From: Methylomusa anaerophila
GTDB lineage: Bacteria > Bacillota > Negativicutes > Sporomusales > Sporomusaceae
DNA: 64,000 bases
Reading direction: 5' to 3'
NCBI RefSeq assembly: GCF_003966895.1
Contig: NZ_AP018449.1
Coordinates: forward strand, 2,993,501 to 3,057,500
Shown here: in pieces, positions 9,009-18,163 of the stretch
Numbering within the stretch: position 1 is the stretch's first letter
Layout of the letters: each line of letters starts with the position of its first letter
Position numbers and translations under genes: made by a program
The notes under the pieces: generated by a model
Databases searched by the model: none
What the model saw: the letters and a program-made list of their open reading frames with translations, nothing else
What the model was told of the DNA's origin: nothing

Positions 9009-9504
9009 GTTGTGAAAGCCGCTAAGCGGCATTGAAACCTTTCACAGCGGAACCAAAGGGAAACACGCCTTGCTGGGTTGTGAAAGCCGCTAAGCGGCAT
9101 TGAAACTCGATTTCGCCTTCCTGGTCTTCAATAATTTGCTTGGGTTGTGAAAGCCGCTAAGCGGCATTGAAACTCACCTACTGTTTGACCAATTTCCGTA
9201 GGCGACGCGTTGTGAAAGCCGCTAAGCGGCATTGAAACGACAATTCTATAGGTGCCCAGCAAGATATTCTTGGTCAGTTGTGAAAGCCGCTAAGCGGCAT
9301 TGAAACTCGGTTTCTTGAAGCATGCTCCGTGCCAGCCGATAAGTTGTGAAAGCCGCTAAGCGGCATTGAAACAAATTAGCCCGAAGGCTGTATTTAAGCA
9401 CATTCCCTGTTGTGAAAGCCGCTAAGCGGCATTGAAACTTTGTAAGACAGATGATAATCTCTGTCTTCATAGGGGTTGTGAAAGCCGCGCTTTGTTGAAA
9501 TTGA
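9009..9504 (+). CRISPR. CRISPR array 1: 7 intact repeats plus one truncated
   Basis: 30-bp repeats begin GTTGTGAAAG, have the hairpin GCCGC-TAA-GCGGC and end ATTGAAAC. Starts are 9009, 9077, 9144, 9209, 9277, 9343 and 9409; spacers are 35-38 bp. The eighth repeat (9475) keeps only the first 14 bases (through GCCGC) and then diverges, marking the leader-distal end. The ATTGAAAC end is the usual 8-nt crRNA 5' tag after Cas6 cleavage. Reading frames on the minus strand here are artefacts of the repeats. Confidence 0.98.
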
Positions 9505-9863
9505 ACGATTGGGAAAACACATTGCCAGCCAGACAGGAAGTCAGTTAGGTGATGGAAGCTGAAGGACCTCTGTCTTTGGACTGCTTTGCAATTATATTTT
9601 TTGCTACACCTTGAGAACAAAAGGACTTGGAACATTTGCTTTTCAAATGTGTAGTTGTTACGTTAATATCAATATAGAAATTAAAATTGCGTTAATAATT
9701 GTCAAACAATTTGAACTCGCATTTCACTATTGAGATCAGCGCAGAATAGAAATGCCCACTGAACCTTATACGGAAGGATTTTGTGGCAAAGCAAATGGGA
9801 TATTGTAAAAGCATAATAAAGGAAGCCTTCTTCTGAGAAGCAAGGCTCGCAATAAATGATATA
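9505..9863. other. Gene-free stretch after CRISPR array 1
   Basis: About 360 bp with no convincing coding frame on either strand and no recognised RNA. A short open stretch next to the truncated repeat (LLKLNDWENTLPARQEV) has no start signal. I see nothing else to name. Confidence 0.5.
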
Positions 9864-10022
9864 TTGTTTTTAAGATTGTTTGCATGGCTGATCATGTGGG
9901 CGTGGAGTGTCATCAGCGGTTGTGGCGTGAAGACGGACCTGAAATGGCAGCCGATGTACCGATTTTGGCAAGAATCACGTAGCGGCGACATGCTTGATCC
10001 TGGTATAGAACCGGCAGCATAG
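9864..10022 (+). CDS. Possible small lipoprotein-like peptide (weak call)
   Basis: A 52-codon frame from a TTG reads MFLRLFAWLIMWAWSVISGC then a polar tail ending GIEPAA. The N-terminus looks like a signal sequence with a lipobox-like ISGC at residues 17-20. A rho-independent terminator follows 28 bases after the stop. The ribosome-binding site is poor and I recognise no family, so this could be chance. It lies between CRISPR array 1 and the CARF gene. Confidence 0.25.
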   Translation: MFLRLFAWLIMWAWSVISGCGVKTDLKWQPMYRFWQESRSGDMLDPGIEPAA

Positions 10023-10050
10023 GGAAGCGCCTTAACATAATATAAACTAA

Positions 10051-10086
10051 AACGGCCTAGAAGGAAAAGCCTTCTAGGTCGTTTTT
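10051..10086 (+). terminator. Rho-independent terminator
   Basis: 14-bp hairpin AACGGCCTAGAAGG / CCTTCTAGGTCGTT (one wobble), 5-nt loop, followed by TTTTT. It insulates CRISPR1 from the cas genes. Confidence 0.85.
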
Positions 10087-10396
10087 GAGCTCAAGAAAAA
10101 ATTTTCTTAGTAATCAAATACTGTAGGAATTGGATTGGTTTGGTAGAATATCAATATTTGTGTTATTTGGACTTGGGTAGTACAAGAGTGAAAGGTAATC
10201 ATGATGATGTGTGTGAAACGCTAGGAAGTCGTTTAAAAAGCTAAGGGAAAAAAAGGAAGTGCTTGGGATGGGAAGATACATACAATCGGCGTATAATAAT
10301 TTCGGCGATGTGGTGATACCGTTAAGGTCTTAAGCAAGATGTTAATAAGGAGCCTATTTGAGTTTTGGCTGGAATATTGTTTGAATAGGTGACAAG
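10087..10396 (+). other. Upstream region of the CARF-HEPN gene
   Basis: 310 bp without a convincing gene. TATAAT at 10292-10297 is a candidate -10 element for the following gene, but no well-spaced -35 is seen. A 21-codon frame (ATG 10268, MGRYIQSAYNN...) behind GGAAG is too short to call. Confidence 0.4.
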
Positions 10397-11792
10397 ATGA
10401 CTAAACGTAATAAGAATAAGGTGTTGTTCGTTACTGTCGGCGGTTCGCCAGAACCGGTGATTACAACAATACGCTATCATAAATCAGAGTATATAGTATT
10501 TTTTGCTAGTTCTGACGGTTTTCCGGTTAAAACCCCTGGAACTCACCGTCTGGTTGATGGAGAAGATAATCCTTGGGAAGTTAAACTTAAAAATGGGCAA
10601 ATTGAGCGTCGACCATCAATCGTTGTTCACACGGGATTACGTCCGGATCAATATGAAAAAGTAAATATAACCAATGTGGACAGTATGGACTATTGTTATC
10701 GCACTATCTACAACAAAATACTGGATGTCATCTCTCTCTATCCAGATGCAGATTGGATTGCGGATTACACCGGCGGGACAAAAACCATGGGAGCCGCACT
10801 GGCGATTGCTGCTGTGGATTTAGGGGTAAAGTTAAACCTGGTAATAGGAGAGAGAATTAATACGGTAAAAGTAAAAGATGGGACGCAACGAACGGTTTTA
10901 ACAAGTTGCAATACTGCTATTTGGAATCGTTATCTCAAACAAATCGAATCTTCTTTTACACAACGGGATTATGTTTCATGCCAGTCTTTGGTAGAAGGAG
11001 TCCGTGAAGAATTTAATATCGATTCAAAACAGGACCGGTTGCTTCAGGCTTTTCATAGCATGGCCCGGGGATTCCGGGCATGGGATACTTTTGACCATGC
11101 TGCAGCACTGGATATCTTGCGGCTATATGATCGGTATATCCCGCAGTATATGATGTTTTTAGATGATATCATTAAGTCCAAGGCAATCACTGACCTGACC
11201 AACCGAGAGCCTCGTTACGGTCTAAAAAGCATCGCCCCGGTCCATGACTTATTGCTGAATGCGCAGCGACGGTTTGAAGCCGGGCAGTATGATGACGGTA
11301 TCGGACGAGTGAGTCTATCGGGCATTAGAACTCCTAGAGCAAATGTGCTTGGCTGCTTGTCCGCCTCAACCACTTTTTACTGGACATATTGATCTCTTGC
11401 TTTTACCAGAAAATCTTCGGGCGAATTATGATGAACCGATTAAGACGAAGCTTGGTGGAGATAAAATTCAAATCGGCCTTATGGAAGGGTATAAACTTCT
11501 AATCAATTTGGGTTTACCAAAAAATGCGGTAGAAGAACTTTCAAAAAAATTGAAGAGCCTGAATAACTACCTCATGATACGTAACTACTCAATTCTTGCT
11601 CATGGGTTTATTCCGGTAGAACGAGTTAAAGCTGATGAATTTTATCAATATGCCGTAGAAATAACTCAAATTATAGAGCGGGCGGAGAAATTGCGCAGCT
11701 ATGTTGATTGTCCTCAGTTTCCCAGTTCACTACCGGAGAAACTTTATGCCGATATCGAAAACTGGGACAGCATCAGTAGTTTTAGTAAATAA
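10397..11792 (+). pseudogene. CRISPR-associated CARF-HEPN effector (TIGR02710 type), frameshifted by a GAGT duplication
   Basis: The first frame (10397-11392) has a CARF domain: VTVGGSPEP at residues 12-20 and DYTGGTKTMGAALAIAA at 123-139, which would bind cyclic oligoadenylate. The second frame (to 11792) carries the C-terminal HEPN-like RNase part with RNYSILAH, an R-x6-H motif. The break is a direct GAGTGAGT at 11307-11314. Removing one GAGT restores GRVYRALELLEQM and a single protein of about 463 residues, normal for the family. As it stands the sensor would be made with a 27-residue wrong tail and no nuclease. It could be a true inactivation, a reversible slippage allele or a sequencing error. 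It precedes the cmr operon on the same strand. Confidence 0.82.
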
Positions 11793-11850
11793 GTAGCAAC
11801 TCCAATAGGAGAAATAAAAGGTAATTACATAGGTTAAGTTGTCGCTTGAA

Positions 11851-11985
11851 ATGATGGAAATTCAGTCTGGGTTAATTGATCGCCTAAAAGAGGAACCCAG
11901 ACAAAAAAATAAAAAAATATTTGAAACCTTTTGGGTGAGTGCGAATAACATTGAAAATTGTAGATATACGACAAATCTTTTATAG
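11851..11985 (+). CDS. Possible small hypothetical protein (weak call)
   Basis: A 44-codon frame (ATG 11851, or 48 codons from a TTG at 11839) reads MMEIQSGLIDRLKEEPRQKN then IFETFWVSANNIENC. Its stop is directly joined to a terminator hairpin at 11986, which favours a transcribed unit. The ribosome-binding site is weak. No family recognised. Confidence 0.3.
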   Translation: MMEIQSGLIDRLKEEPRQKNKKIFETFWVSANNIENCRYTTNLL

Positions 11986-12026
11986 TGCCCGCTGAGCTAG
12001 ATCTATTTAGCTTCATGGGCATTTTT
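11986..12026 (+). terminator. Terminator after the CARF gene region
   Basis: TGCCC (11986-11990) pairs with GGGCA (12017-12021), with inner pairing GAGCTA/TTAGCTT, followed by TTTTT. It separates the CARF gene from the cmr operon. Confidence 0.65.
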
Positions 12027-12326
12027 GATTTACTGTGAACTGAGTTGTTATTGTAGCTATTTATATATATTTATCGAAAAAAGGAGAAAAAAGAAGGAAT
12101 TACCTAATTATGGATTGAAATAACATATATGAATTCGGTGGCAATTCAGAAAAAATTAAAATTAGATAGGGATTATGGAATAAACTTGGTGAGTGTGTTT
12201 GTAAAGGCTGAGACTTCTTATTTATCGGGTTGAGATTAATCTTTGCTTTTTTGCGGGAACGGCTAACAACAGTGACGTTGAGGCGGTACGCTATTATGAG
12301 TGGTTTGAAAATTCAGGAGGGATAGT
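12027..12326 (+). other. Upstream region of the cmr operon
   Basis: 300 bp, AT-rich, no gene seen. A TATTAT sequence at 12290-12295 is a possible -10 for the cmr transcript, without a clear -35. AGGAGG at 12315-12320 is the ribosome-binding site of cmr1. Confidence 0.4.
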
Positions 12327-13262
12327 GTGCAACGAATTTTAATTAATTGTAATGTATTAACACCTATGTTTATTACAGGTGTTGACGGACGTACTCCAGA
12401 ACTTCGCCCGGCTTCACTGAAAGGGGTATTACGCTTCTGGTGGCGAGCTGTCCAACTAGAGGAAGAAACAAAAGAACTTTGTCAACGGGAAAGTTCACTC
12501 TTCGGAGGTGCTACACAGGAAACGGGTCGGAGTAAAATTTTTCTTCAGATTAGCTCGCCTTCAGGACTTAATACGAATCCCTACCCTCCGTTGCCTCATC
12601 ATACGGGAAGAACAGGCTGTAAACCTTGTTTAGATAAAGATATTTACGAATGTAAAAAGAATTCTAAGATACCGGCCATAGATTTAAACCAAAACTTTTG
12701 TATTTTGTTAAAATATATTGATTTACCTGAATACTTTTCTACTGACCAGTTAATATCTTTATGTAAACTTATTGCTGCTTTGAGCGGTCTAGGGAAACGG
12801 AGCCGACGAGGATTTGGAAGTTTTACTGTAACGGCAATAGCTGGAATTCCTGTTTCTCCATTTATCACGATTGAAGATATTTACAAATGGTTACAGGACC
12901 TTGCGCCTGAGAAATACAAATTGGATAACGATATTATTCGGCTAACAGCAGAATGTTGGGCTAAGTATCCATTTATAGAAGAAATACAAATTGGTAGAGA
13001 ATATGATTCAGTCGATAACCTAGCAAAAACAATAGGAATGGCCTCACATGACTGGGATAGTGATTATACCGGCTTTAACCGGAGGCAAGATCCGAATGAC
13101 AGAAAGCAGAAACTTCAAAGAATGGCATCGCCGATACATGTTTCGATCATAAAAAGTCAACAGGGCTTCCGTCCGGTAATTACTTCTCTTCATACTGAAT
13201 TTCCTCCTGGTTGGAAGTCCAATGACCCTATGAGTGAAGAGTTTAAGGGGGCTATTTTATGA
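12327..13262 (+). CDS. cmr1: Type III-B CRISPR RAMP protein Cmr1
   Basis: A 311-residue RAMP subunit that sits near the end of the Cmr effector complex and helps select crRNA and target RNA. The N-terminal family motif is clear: TPMFITG at residues 12-18, then PELRPASLKGVLRFWWRA at 26-43. The glycine-rich RAMP loop is SGLGKRSRRGFGSF near 153-166. A CxxC-containing insert (TGCKPCLD) may bind a metal. Start is GTG, 6 bases after AGGAGG. The stop overlaps the start of cmr2 by 4 bases (ATGA), so translation is coupled. Confidence 0.93.
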   Translation: MQRILINCNVLTPMFITGVDGRTPELRPASLKGVLRFWWRAVQLEEETKELCQRESSLFGGATQETGRSKIFLQISSPSGLNTNPYPPLPHHTGRTGCKPCLDKDIYECKKNSKIPAIDLNQNFCILLKYIDLPEYFSTDQLISLCKLIAALSGLGKRSRRGFGSFTVTAIAGIPVSPFITIEDIYKWLQDLAPEKYKLDNDIIRLTAECWAKYPFIEEIQIGREYDSVDNLAKTIGMASHDWDSDYTGFNRRQDPNDRKQKLQRMASPIHVSIIKSQQGFRPVITSLHTEFPPGWKSNDPMSEEFKGAIL

Positions 13263-14953
13263 TTCAGTTCTTGTTCTTATTCACTATTACGCCAGTTCAA
13301 TCATTCATCAGTCAAGCGCGCAAAACACAAGACTTATATGCGGGAAGTTATATATTGTCTCATTTGTGCCGTACGGGTGCCCGGTGGGTTGAACATCACC
13401 TTAAAGGCGAGATATTGTTTCCCGAGATTCATAACCAATCCATCCCCAACCGATTTCTGGCTGTTCTAACTGCGAGCAAGGAGGATTTACTCCGGATCGG
13501 CGGGGAGGTAGAGGAAGTAGTACGGCAAGAAATGCGAACCATTTCTGATAGTATTCTCAACTCGTTGTCTCTAGATAAACCGGCTGATTTTGATCGCCAG
13601 ATTAATAGCTATTTTCAAATTTACTGGACATTTTATCCCTACAATGAGCCGCAGTATTGTCAATGCTTCGAACAAATCGAAAAATTACTGGGTTCAGTCA
13701 AGAATACAAAGAAATTTGAGCAGTTATCGCAGGAGTCAGGGCGTAAGTGCTCAATCACAGGGGAGCATAATGTTCAGTTTTACAGAGAAAAGGGTCAAGC
13801 ATATATTCCGGCTGGCGCAGTTCAAGTTCCGGGTTCTTTGAGTCTAAAGTATCTCGGAAGGAAGGAAAGCCTTGGCGCAATTGCGTTTGTGAAAAGATGT
13901 GCTGACAAATATTTTACTTGCCCCAGTTCTCAATATGACAAAAAATTTCCGTCCACGGCTGCTATAGCTCTGATGGAGACGGAAAACCAATTAAAGAAAA
14001 AAAGACACGATGATATCCATATTTCGGAGCCTCATATGGTCTTTTCTCTGAGAAACAAGCAACCTTTTGATGATGATTGCACACCTGAAGCAAAAGTTCA
14101 GGCACAAAATTTGCTAAAACTGCTAGAAACAGAGAAAATCAATTTTTCGTCCTACTATGCTGTAATGCTTTATGACGGCGATAATATGGGGAAATGGCTG
14201 TCTGGAGAGTATCTGAATTCACAGGACGGTCAGCGTGAGTTTCATCGTTCTTTGAGCAGCCAACTTGGTATATTTGCGCTCAAAGCATCCCGGGAAATAT
14301 TGATTGAGCCAAAGGGTAAGGCAGTATATGCCGGCGGGGATGACTTTTTAGGATTTATCAATATCACTCATATGCTACCAGTGCTGAAGGAGATGCGGAA
14401 TAGTTTTGACCGTACTATTGATTTGTCTTGTTTTAGTGATGAACATTTAACTTTTTCCGCAGGAGTTGTTATCGCCCATATAAAAACACCCCTATCAGAA
14501 GTGTTAGCGTGGGTACGTAAAATGGAGCATGAAGCCAAAAGTATTGATATAAATAAAAATGCTATTGGGCTAGCTGTGTTAAAACATTCCGGAGAAATAC
14601 ATAAAACAGTACTTAAATGGCGTTATGATGAGCGGTGTACGGTAACCTTGCTTGCAACAGTTGTAAAAGCTTTGCAAGAAGAGAATATTTCAGAATCATT
14701 CATCAAGTCGATGGGTATTGAGTTTGGTCGCATTATGGATGATGACCAGCCCGTGATCGATGATAAATTAGTTAAGACCGAGGTGCGACGACTTATATAC
14801 AGATCGGCGACAAGCAAGAAGAATAGCCAGTGGGATGATGCGAAGATCGACGAGTTCTGTGAAAATTTATATCAGTTATATCTTGATGGCGGGCGGCTTG
14901 AAAGATTTTTATCTTTTTTAAGCATTGCTCGGTTTCTGGCCAGGGAGGTTTAA
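13259..14953 (+). CDS. cmr2: Cas10/Cmr2 large subunit, GGDD cyclase without HD domain
   Basis: Signature subunit of the type III-B complex. At 564 residues it is short: the protein begins directly in the first Palm region (ITPVQSFISQARKTQDLYAGS, residues 10-30) with no N-terminal HD nuclease domain. DGDNMGKWL (306-314) belongs to the first Palm and AGGDDF (358-363) is the catalytic GGDD motif for cyclic oligoadenylate synthesis. KCSITGE (163-169) recalls the zinc-binding region. It should therefore signal through second messengers but not cut DNA by HD. This agrees with the two CARF proteins in the locus. It overlaps cmr1 and ends one base before cmr3. Confidence 0.95.
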   Translation: MIQFLFLFTITPVQSFISQARKTQDLYAGSYILSHLCRTGARWVEHHLKGEILFPEIHNQSIPNRFLAVLTASKEDLLRIGGEVEEVVRQEMRTISDSILNSLSLDKPADFDRQINSYFQIYWTFYPYNEPQYCQCFEQIEKLLGSVKNTKKFEQLSQESGRKCSITGEHNVQFYREKGQAYIPAGAVQVPGSLSLKYLGRKESLGAIAFVKRCADKYFTCPSSQYDKKFPSTAAIALMETENQLKKKRHDDIHISEPHMVFSLRNKQPFDDDCTPEAKVQAQNLLKLLETEKINFSSYYAVMLYDGDNMGKWLSGEYLNSQDGQREFHRSLSSQLGIFALKASREILIEPKGKAVYAGGDDFLGFINITHMLPVLKEMRNSFDRTIDLSCFSDEHLTFSAGVVIAHIKTPLSEVLAWVRKMEHEAKSIDINKNAIGLAVLKHSGEIHKTVLKWRYDERCTVTLLATVVKALQEENISESFIKSMGIEFGRIMDDDQPVIDDKLVKTEVRRLIYRSATSKKNSQWDDAKIDEFCENLYQLYLDGGRLERFLSFLSIARFLAREV

Positions 14954-14954
14954 T

Positions 14955-16022
14955 ATGATCATTGAGATAAGGGCTCTGGATACTCTGTTTTTCCGTGATG
15001 GCAAACCATTTACTATGGGGGCTGAGACATGGGCTAACGGTATATTTCCTCCTGCTCCGTCGGTATTGTATGGAGCATTGCGCTCAGCGTATTTTGCGCA
15101 GCACCCGGAAGCTCTTGCCAAGGTAAACTCTGCAGATGACCCAACTGCGGGACTTGTGATTAGGGGATACTACCTCAAAATTGGAGAATTTGTGCATTTT
15201 CTCCTGCCCGGGGACTGCGTTGTTTGGGATAAAGACGGCGCTAAGGTAGCTGGCACGATGGCCCTGCAGCCTAATGAGGAGTTATCTAGCTGTCCATTGC
15301 CATATATGTTGGCGCCAGCGGTGCAAAATCGCACAGAATCAATTGAAGACGGGTTGTTGGACGATCTTACATTTGAAGAATACTTAGACGGTTTTTCAAC
15401 TCACTACTGTTTTAAAAAGATGCATGATTATGTACTGACAGAAGCGAAAATAGGCATTGCCAGGTCGTATGATACCAGGACTACTGAAGAATCGAGACTT
15501 TACCGCATAGGTATGAGGCGACTAGAATCTTCTCTTCGTAGGGGGAGAAAGACATCAGCAGTTTCTATGGTGATTGATTTCTCAGGCATGGATTTATTAA
15601 GAGAAGGTATTATCCGCCTTGGTGGGGAAGGTAAGGCTGCCCTATACCAAGAAACCACCCCATATTCTATTCCGAAAGTACTATTGCAGGGCAGGTTATT
15701 TAAACTATACCTTGCAACTCCGGCAATATTTGAAAATGGGTGGGTACCCGGCTGGATTGATTCTGTAACTATGACAGGGACATATAACGGTGTAAACATG
15801 AGGCTGATCTGTGCGGCTATTGGTAAATTCCATTCTCTTGGCGGTTGGGACATGGACAAGTGCAAGCCAAAACCTATGCGGCGGGCTGTACCAGCCGGAA
15901 GTGTTTACTATTTTGAAACAGAGACTACGCCAGACTTGGTGTTGGATGTATTTCATGGACAAAGCATATCGGATTATGATGCACCACAGGGTTTCGGTAT
16001 TGCCTACGTGGGGGCAGTATAA
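14955..16022 (+). CDS. cmr3: Type III-B CRISPR RAMP protein Cmr3
   Basis: A 355-residue RAMP protein that binds the crRNA 5' tag and Cas10. The N-terminus IEIRALDTLFFRDGKPFTMG followed by FPPAPSVLYGALRSAYF (residues 37-53) is the Cmr3 signature, and the C-terminus ends with the glycine-rich APQGFGIAYVGAV. I chose ATG 14955, one base after the cmr2 stop with AGGGAGG upstream, because the family protein starts at this point; a TTG at 14925 lies inside cmr2. Its stop overlaps the next start (TAATG). Confidence 0.92.
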   Translation: MIIEIRALDTLFFRDGKPFTMGAETWANGIFPPAPSVLYGALRSAYFAQHPEALAKVNSADDPTAGLVIRGYYLKIGEFVHFLLPGDCVVWDKDGAKVAGTMALQPNEELSSCPLPYMLAPAVQNRTESIEDGLLDDLTFEEYLDGFSTHYCFKKMHDYVLTEAKIGIARSYDTRTTEESRLYRIGMRRLESSLRRGRKTSAVSMVIDFSGMDLLREGIIRLGGEGKAALYQETTPYSIPKVLLQGRLFKLYLATPAIFENGWVPGWIDSVTMTGTYNGVNMRLICAAIGKFHSLGGWDMDKCKPKPMRRAVPAGSVYYFETETTPDLVLDVFHGQSISDYDAPQGFGIAYVGAV

Positions 16023-17173
16023 TGAAAAGAATCGTTACAACGGTAGGGGCATCCATATTTGAAAACTATAAACACCAACATCTGGATTTTGGGGATTTGT
16101 ATGCGCGGGTACAACGTCCTCATACAGAATGGGAGGGGCTTAAGCCTCGAATTGAACGAATCAAGAAGGCAGTTCTTCCTTGGGCGCAAAACAATGACAT
16201 TGCCTCAGCGGAAATCAGCAGTATTCTTAAAATTGAGCGGGAGCTTGGAGAAACAGCAGATATAATTTTTTTGGCTACCGATACTGTAGATTCTCGGTTA
16301 GCCGCCGAAATTATTTTTGAAGCGATGTTAGCTTGGCCTGGCGACAGAAACGTGGTTTTTAATCCAAAGGAGGATATTATAGCGGGATTACAGGTGGAAA
16401 ATTGTAAAACCTTGGAGCGGGACGGATTACCCAATTTAATCGAGTGTCTCTACAAAATTATCCAGGAAACGTACTTTGAAAATACCGTTTTTAATATCAC
16501 CGGGGGTTACAAAGCAATCATTCCATGTATGACAATTATGGCGCAAGTGAACAAAATACCTATATATTACACCTTTGAACGCACGAACGAATTGATCCGT
16601 ATTCCGCAAGCGCCCATTGAAATTGATTACGGTATTTTCGAGAAATATAGTCACGTGCTCGGTGACTTGAAAAAGGGTATCGAAGAAGATTGGAAGCATT
16701 ACTGCTACAAGCATAACATCGGGGAGGATATTAAAAACTGCGTATGGGAAGAAGAAGGTATGGCTGCGTTAAATTCCATTGGGCAGATATTCTGGCAAAG
16801 ATATCAAAGTTTTATTTTTATTGAAGTTCCTAGGGGAGGAAAGTATTTTACCGAAAATGATCCAAATGTGAAACGTGAACTAAACCGGGCAATTCGTCAG
16901 ATGTTTAGTGACATTAGCAACTTCAATTTTGAAATTCAGACACTCAGACACGATCAAATAAAGCACGTAGCTATTGAGGACACTTATGTATATAAAAGTA
17001 CGAATCCTCCTTTTAGAATCCAATATAAAATAACTCCTGGCAAAAAGATACGGCTGATAAACTATTGTTATATTAATAGCGATCATGTCCATGACCGTTA
17101 TGAAGCGTTGTTGCGTGAAGAATACAATATTTGGCGAAAAGCGGACTATACCGTAGTTTCATTTCCAAAATAA
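16022..17173 (+). CDS. CARF-domain effector, possibly CARF-RelE (Cami1-like)
   Basis: A 383-residue protein inside the cmr operon. Residues 1-200 form a CARF domain: TTVGASIFENY at 6-16, FLATDTVDSRLAAEI near 82-96 and FNITGGYKAIIPCMTIMA near 157-174. It should sense cyclic oligoadenylate. The last 90 residues contain PPFRIQYKITPGKKIRLINY then HVHDRYE, a pattern similar to the central strands of RelE/ParE toxins (FRIRY ... V..V.HR..VY). A RelE-type effector would cut mRNA on the ribosome, as described for Cami1. The RelE part is my inference from pattern; a ring nuclease or other CARF protein is possible. It overlaps cmr3 by one base and precedes cmr4 by 17 bases. Confidence 0.7.
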   Translation: MKRIVTTVGASIFENYKHQHLDFGDLYARVQRPHTEWEGLKPRIERIKKAVLPWAQNNDIASAEISSILKIERELGETADIIFLATDTVDSRLAAEIIFEAMLAWPGDRNVVFNPKEDIIAGLQVENCKTLERDGLPNLIECLYKIIQETYFENTVFNITGGYKAIIPCMTIMAQVNKIPIYYTFERTNELIRIPQAPIEIDYGIFEKYSHVLGDLKKGIEEDWKHYCYKHNIGEDIKNCVWEEEGMAALNSIGQIFWQRYQSFIFIEVPRGGKYFTENDPNVKRELNRAIRQMFSDISNFNFEIQTLRHDQIKHVAIEDTYVYKSTNPPFRIQYKITPGKKIRLINYCYINSDHVHDRYEALLREEYNIWRKADYTVVSFPK

Positions 17174-17190
17174 TAAGGGAGGGACTTCGT

Positions 17191-18144
17191 ATGTATAAAA
17201 TTGCAAAACCTCTATTCCTTCTATGTGATACACCGCTTCATGCCGGCAGCGGTAACGATCTTGGCATCGTTGACTTACCTATTCAGCGGGAACGTCACAC
17301 AGGGTTTCCCAAAGTAGAGAGTTCCGGGATCAAAGGATGTATTCGAGAGTCTTTTGAAGTTCGGCAACGGGATGGTAAAACTTTTATGGCTAACGGAAAC
17401 AAAGTGTCCGGGGATGACTTGAAGAAATGCATAGAATTAGTATTTGGCCCGGAAGGATATAATGCGGATGAACATGCCGGAGCGCTAGGTTTTACTGATG
17501 CAAGGGTTCTACTATTTCCGGTAAAATCCATGCAGGGTGTTTTTGCGTGGATTACTTGCCCAAAAGTGCTGCAACGGTTTCAAAGTGATCTTAAACAATG
17601 TGAAAGGATAGAACTTGGCTTTACACTTCCTGGAGAGAGTTGTGCGTCCCAAGAATGCCAATTGTTTATCAGAAATAATCCAGATGTTGTGATTCTTGAA
17701 GAGTATAGTTTGGAGATAAAGCATAAAAATGATGAAAACTGCACAGCGCTGGCAAAATGGCTGGCTGATCATGTTGTGCCGCAGGGTGAAGCGTTTGACT
17801 ACTGGCGTTGTAAGATGGCGAAGGATATTCTAGTTGTATCCGATGATGAATTTCGTGATTTTGTAACTCTTTCCACCGAAGTAATTACTAGGATCAAAAT
17901 AGATCCGGTAAAGGGAATAGTTGAAAAAGGAGCACTTTTCACTGAGGAATACCTACCGAGTGAAACTGTCCTTTATTCTCTCGCTTTGGCAACTCCTATT
18001 TTCGCCAAGAATAAAGGTTGTTTTACTCAAGCAGATCGGCCTGAAGCAGCAGTAATGCAGTTTCTTGTCGACGGATTAGAGGGTGTATTGCAATTAGGGG
18101 GAAATGCCACTATCGGCAAAGGTATCACCCAGATTTGTATCTAA
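17191..18144 (+). CDS. cmr4: Type III-B CRISPR RAMP protein Cmr4 (backbone RNase subunit)
   Basis: A 317-residue RAMP protein that forms the repeated backbone and cuts target RNA every 6 nt. The family start is HAGSGNDLGIVDLPIQRER (residues 17-35); D28 corresponds to the catalytic aspartate of Cmr4 (D26 in the Pyrococcus protein). SSGIKGCIRESFE follows and GGNATIGKGITQI is the C-terminal glycine-rich motif. I start at ATG 17191 with AGGGAGGG nearby; a longer frame from 17131 overlaps the CARF gene and adds no family residues. Target RNA cleavage should therefore be intact. Confidence 0.95.
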   Translation: MYKIAKPLFLLCDTPLHAGSGNDLGIVDLPIQRERHTGFPKVESSGIKGCIRESFEVRQRDGKTFMANGNKVSGDDLKKCIELVFGPEGYNADEHAGALGFTDARVLLFPVKSMQGVFAWITCPKVLQRFQSDLKQCERIELGFTLPGESCASQECQLFIRNNPDVVILEEYSLEIKHKNDENCTALAKWLADHVVPQGEAFDYWRCKMAKDILVVSDDEFRDFVTLSTEVITRIKIDPVKGIVEKGALFTEEYLPSETVLYSLALATPIFAKNKGCFTQADRPEAAVMQFLVDGLEGVLQLGGNATIGKGITQICI

Positions 18145-18163
18145 CAGCGAAGGAGGATTAGCA

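Noticed and set aside
9246..9635. Minus-strand reading frame across CRISPR array 1
   Set aside because: The translation repeats FQCRLAAFTT, which is simply the CRISPR repeat read in reverse; no ribosome-binding site.
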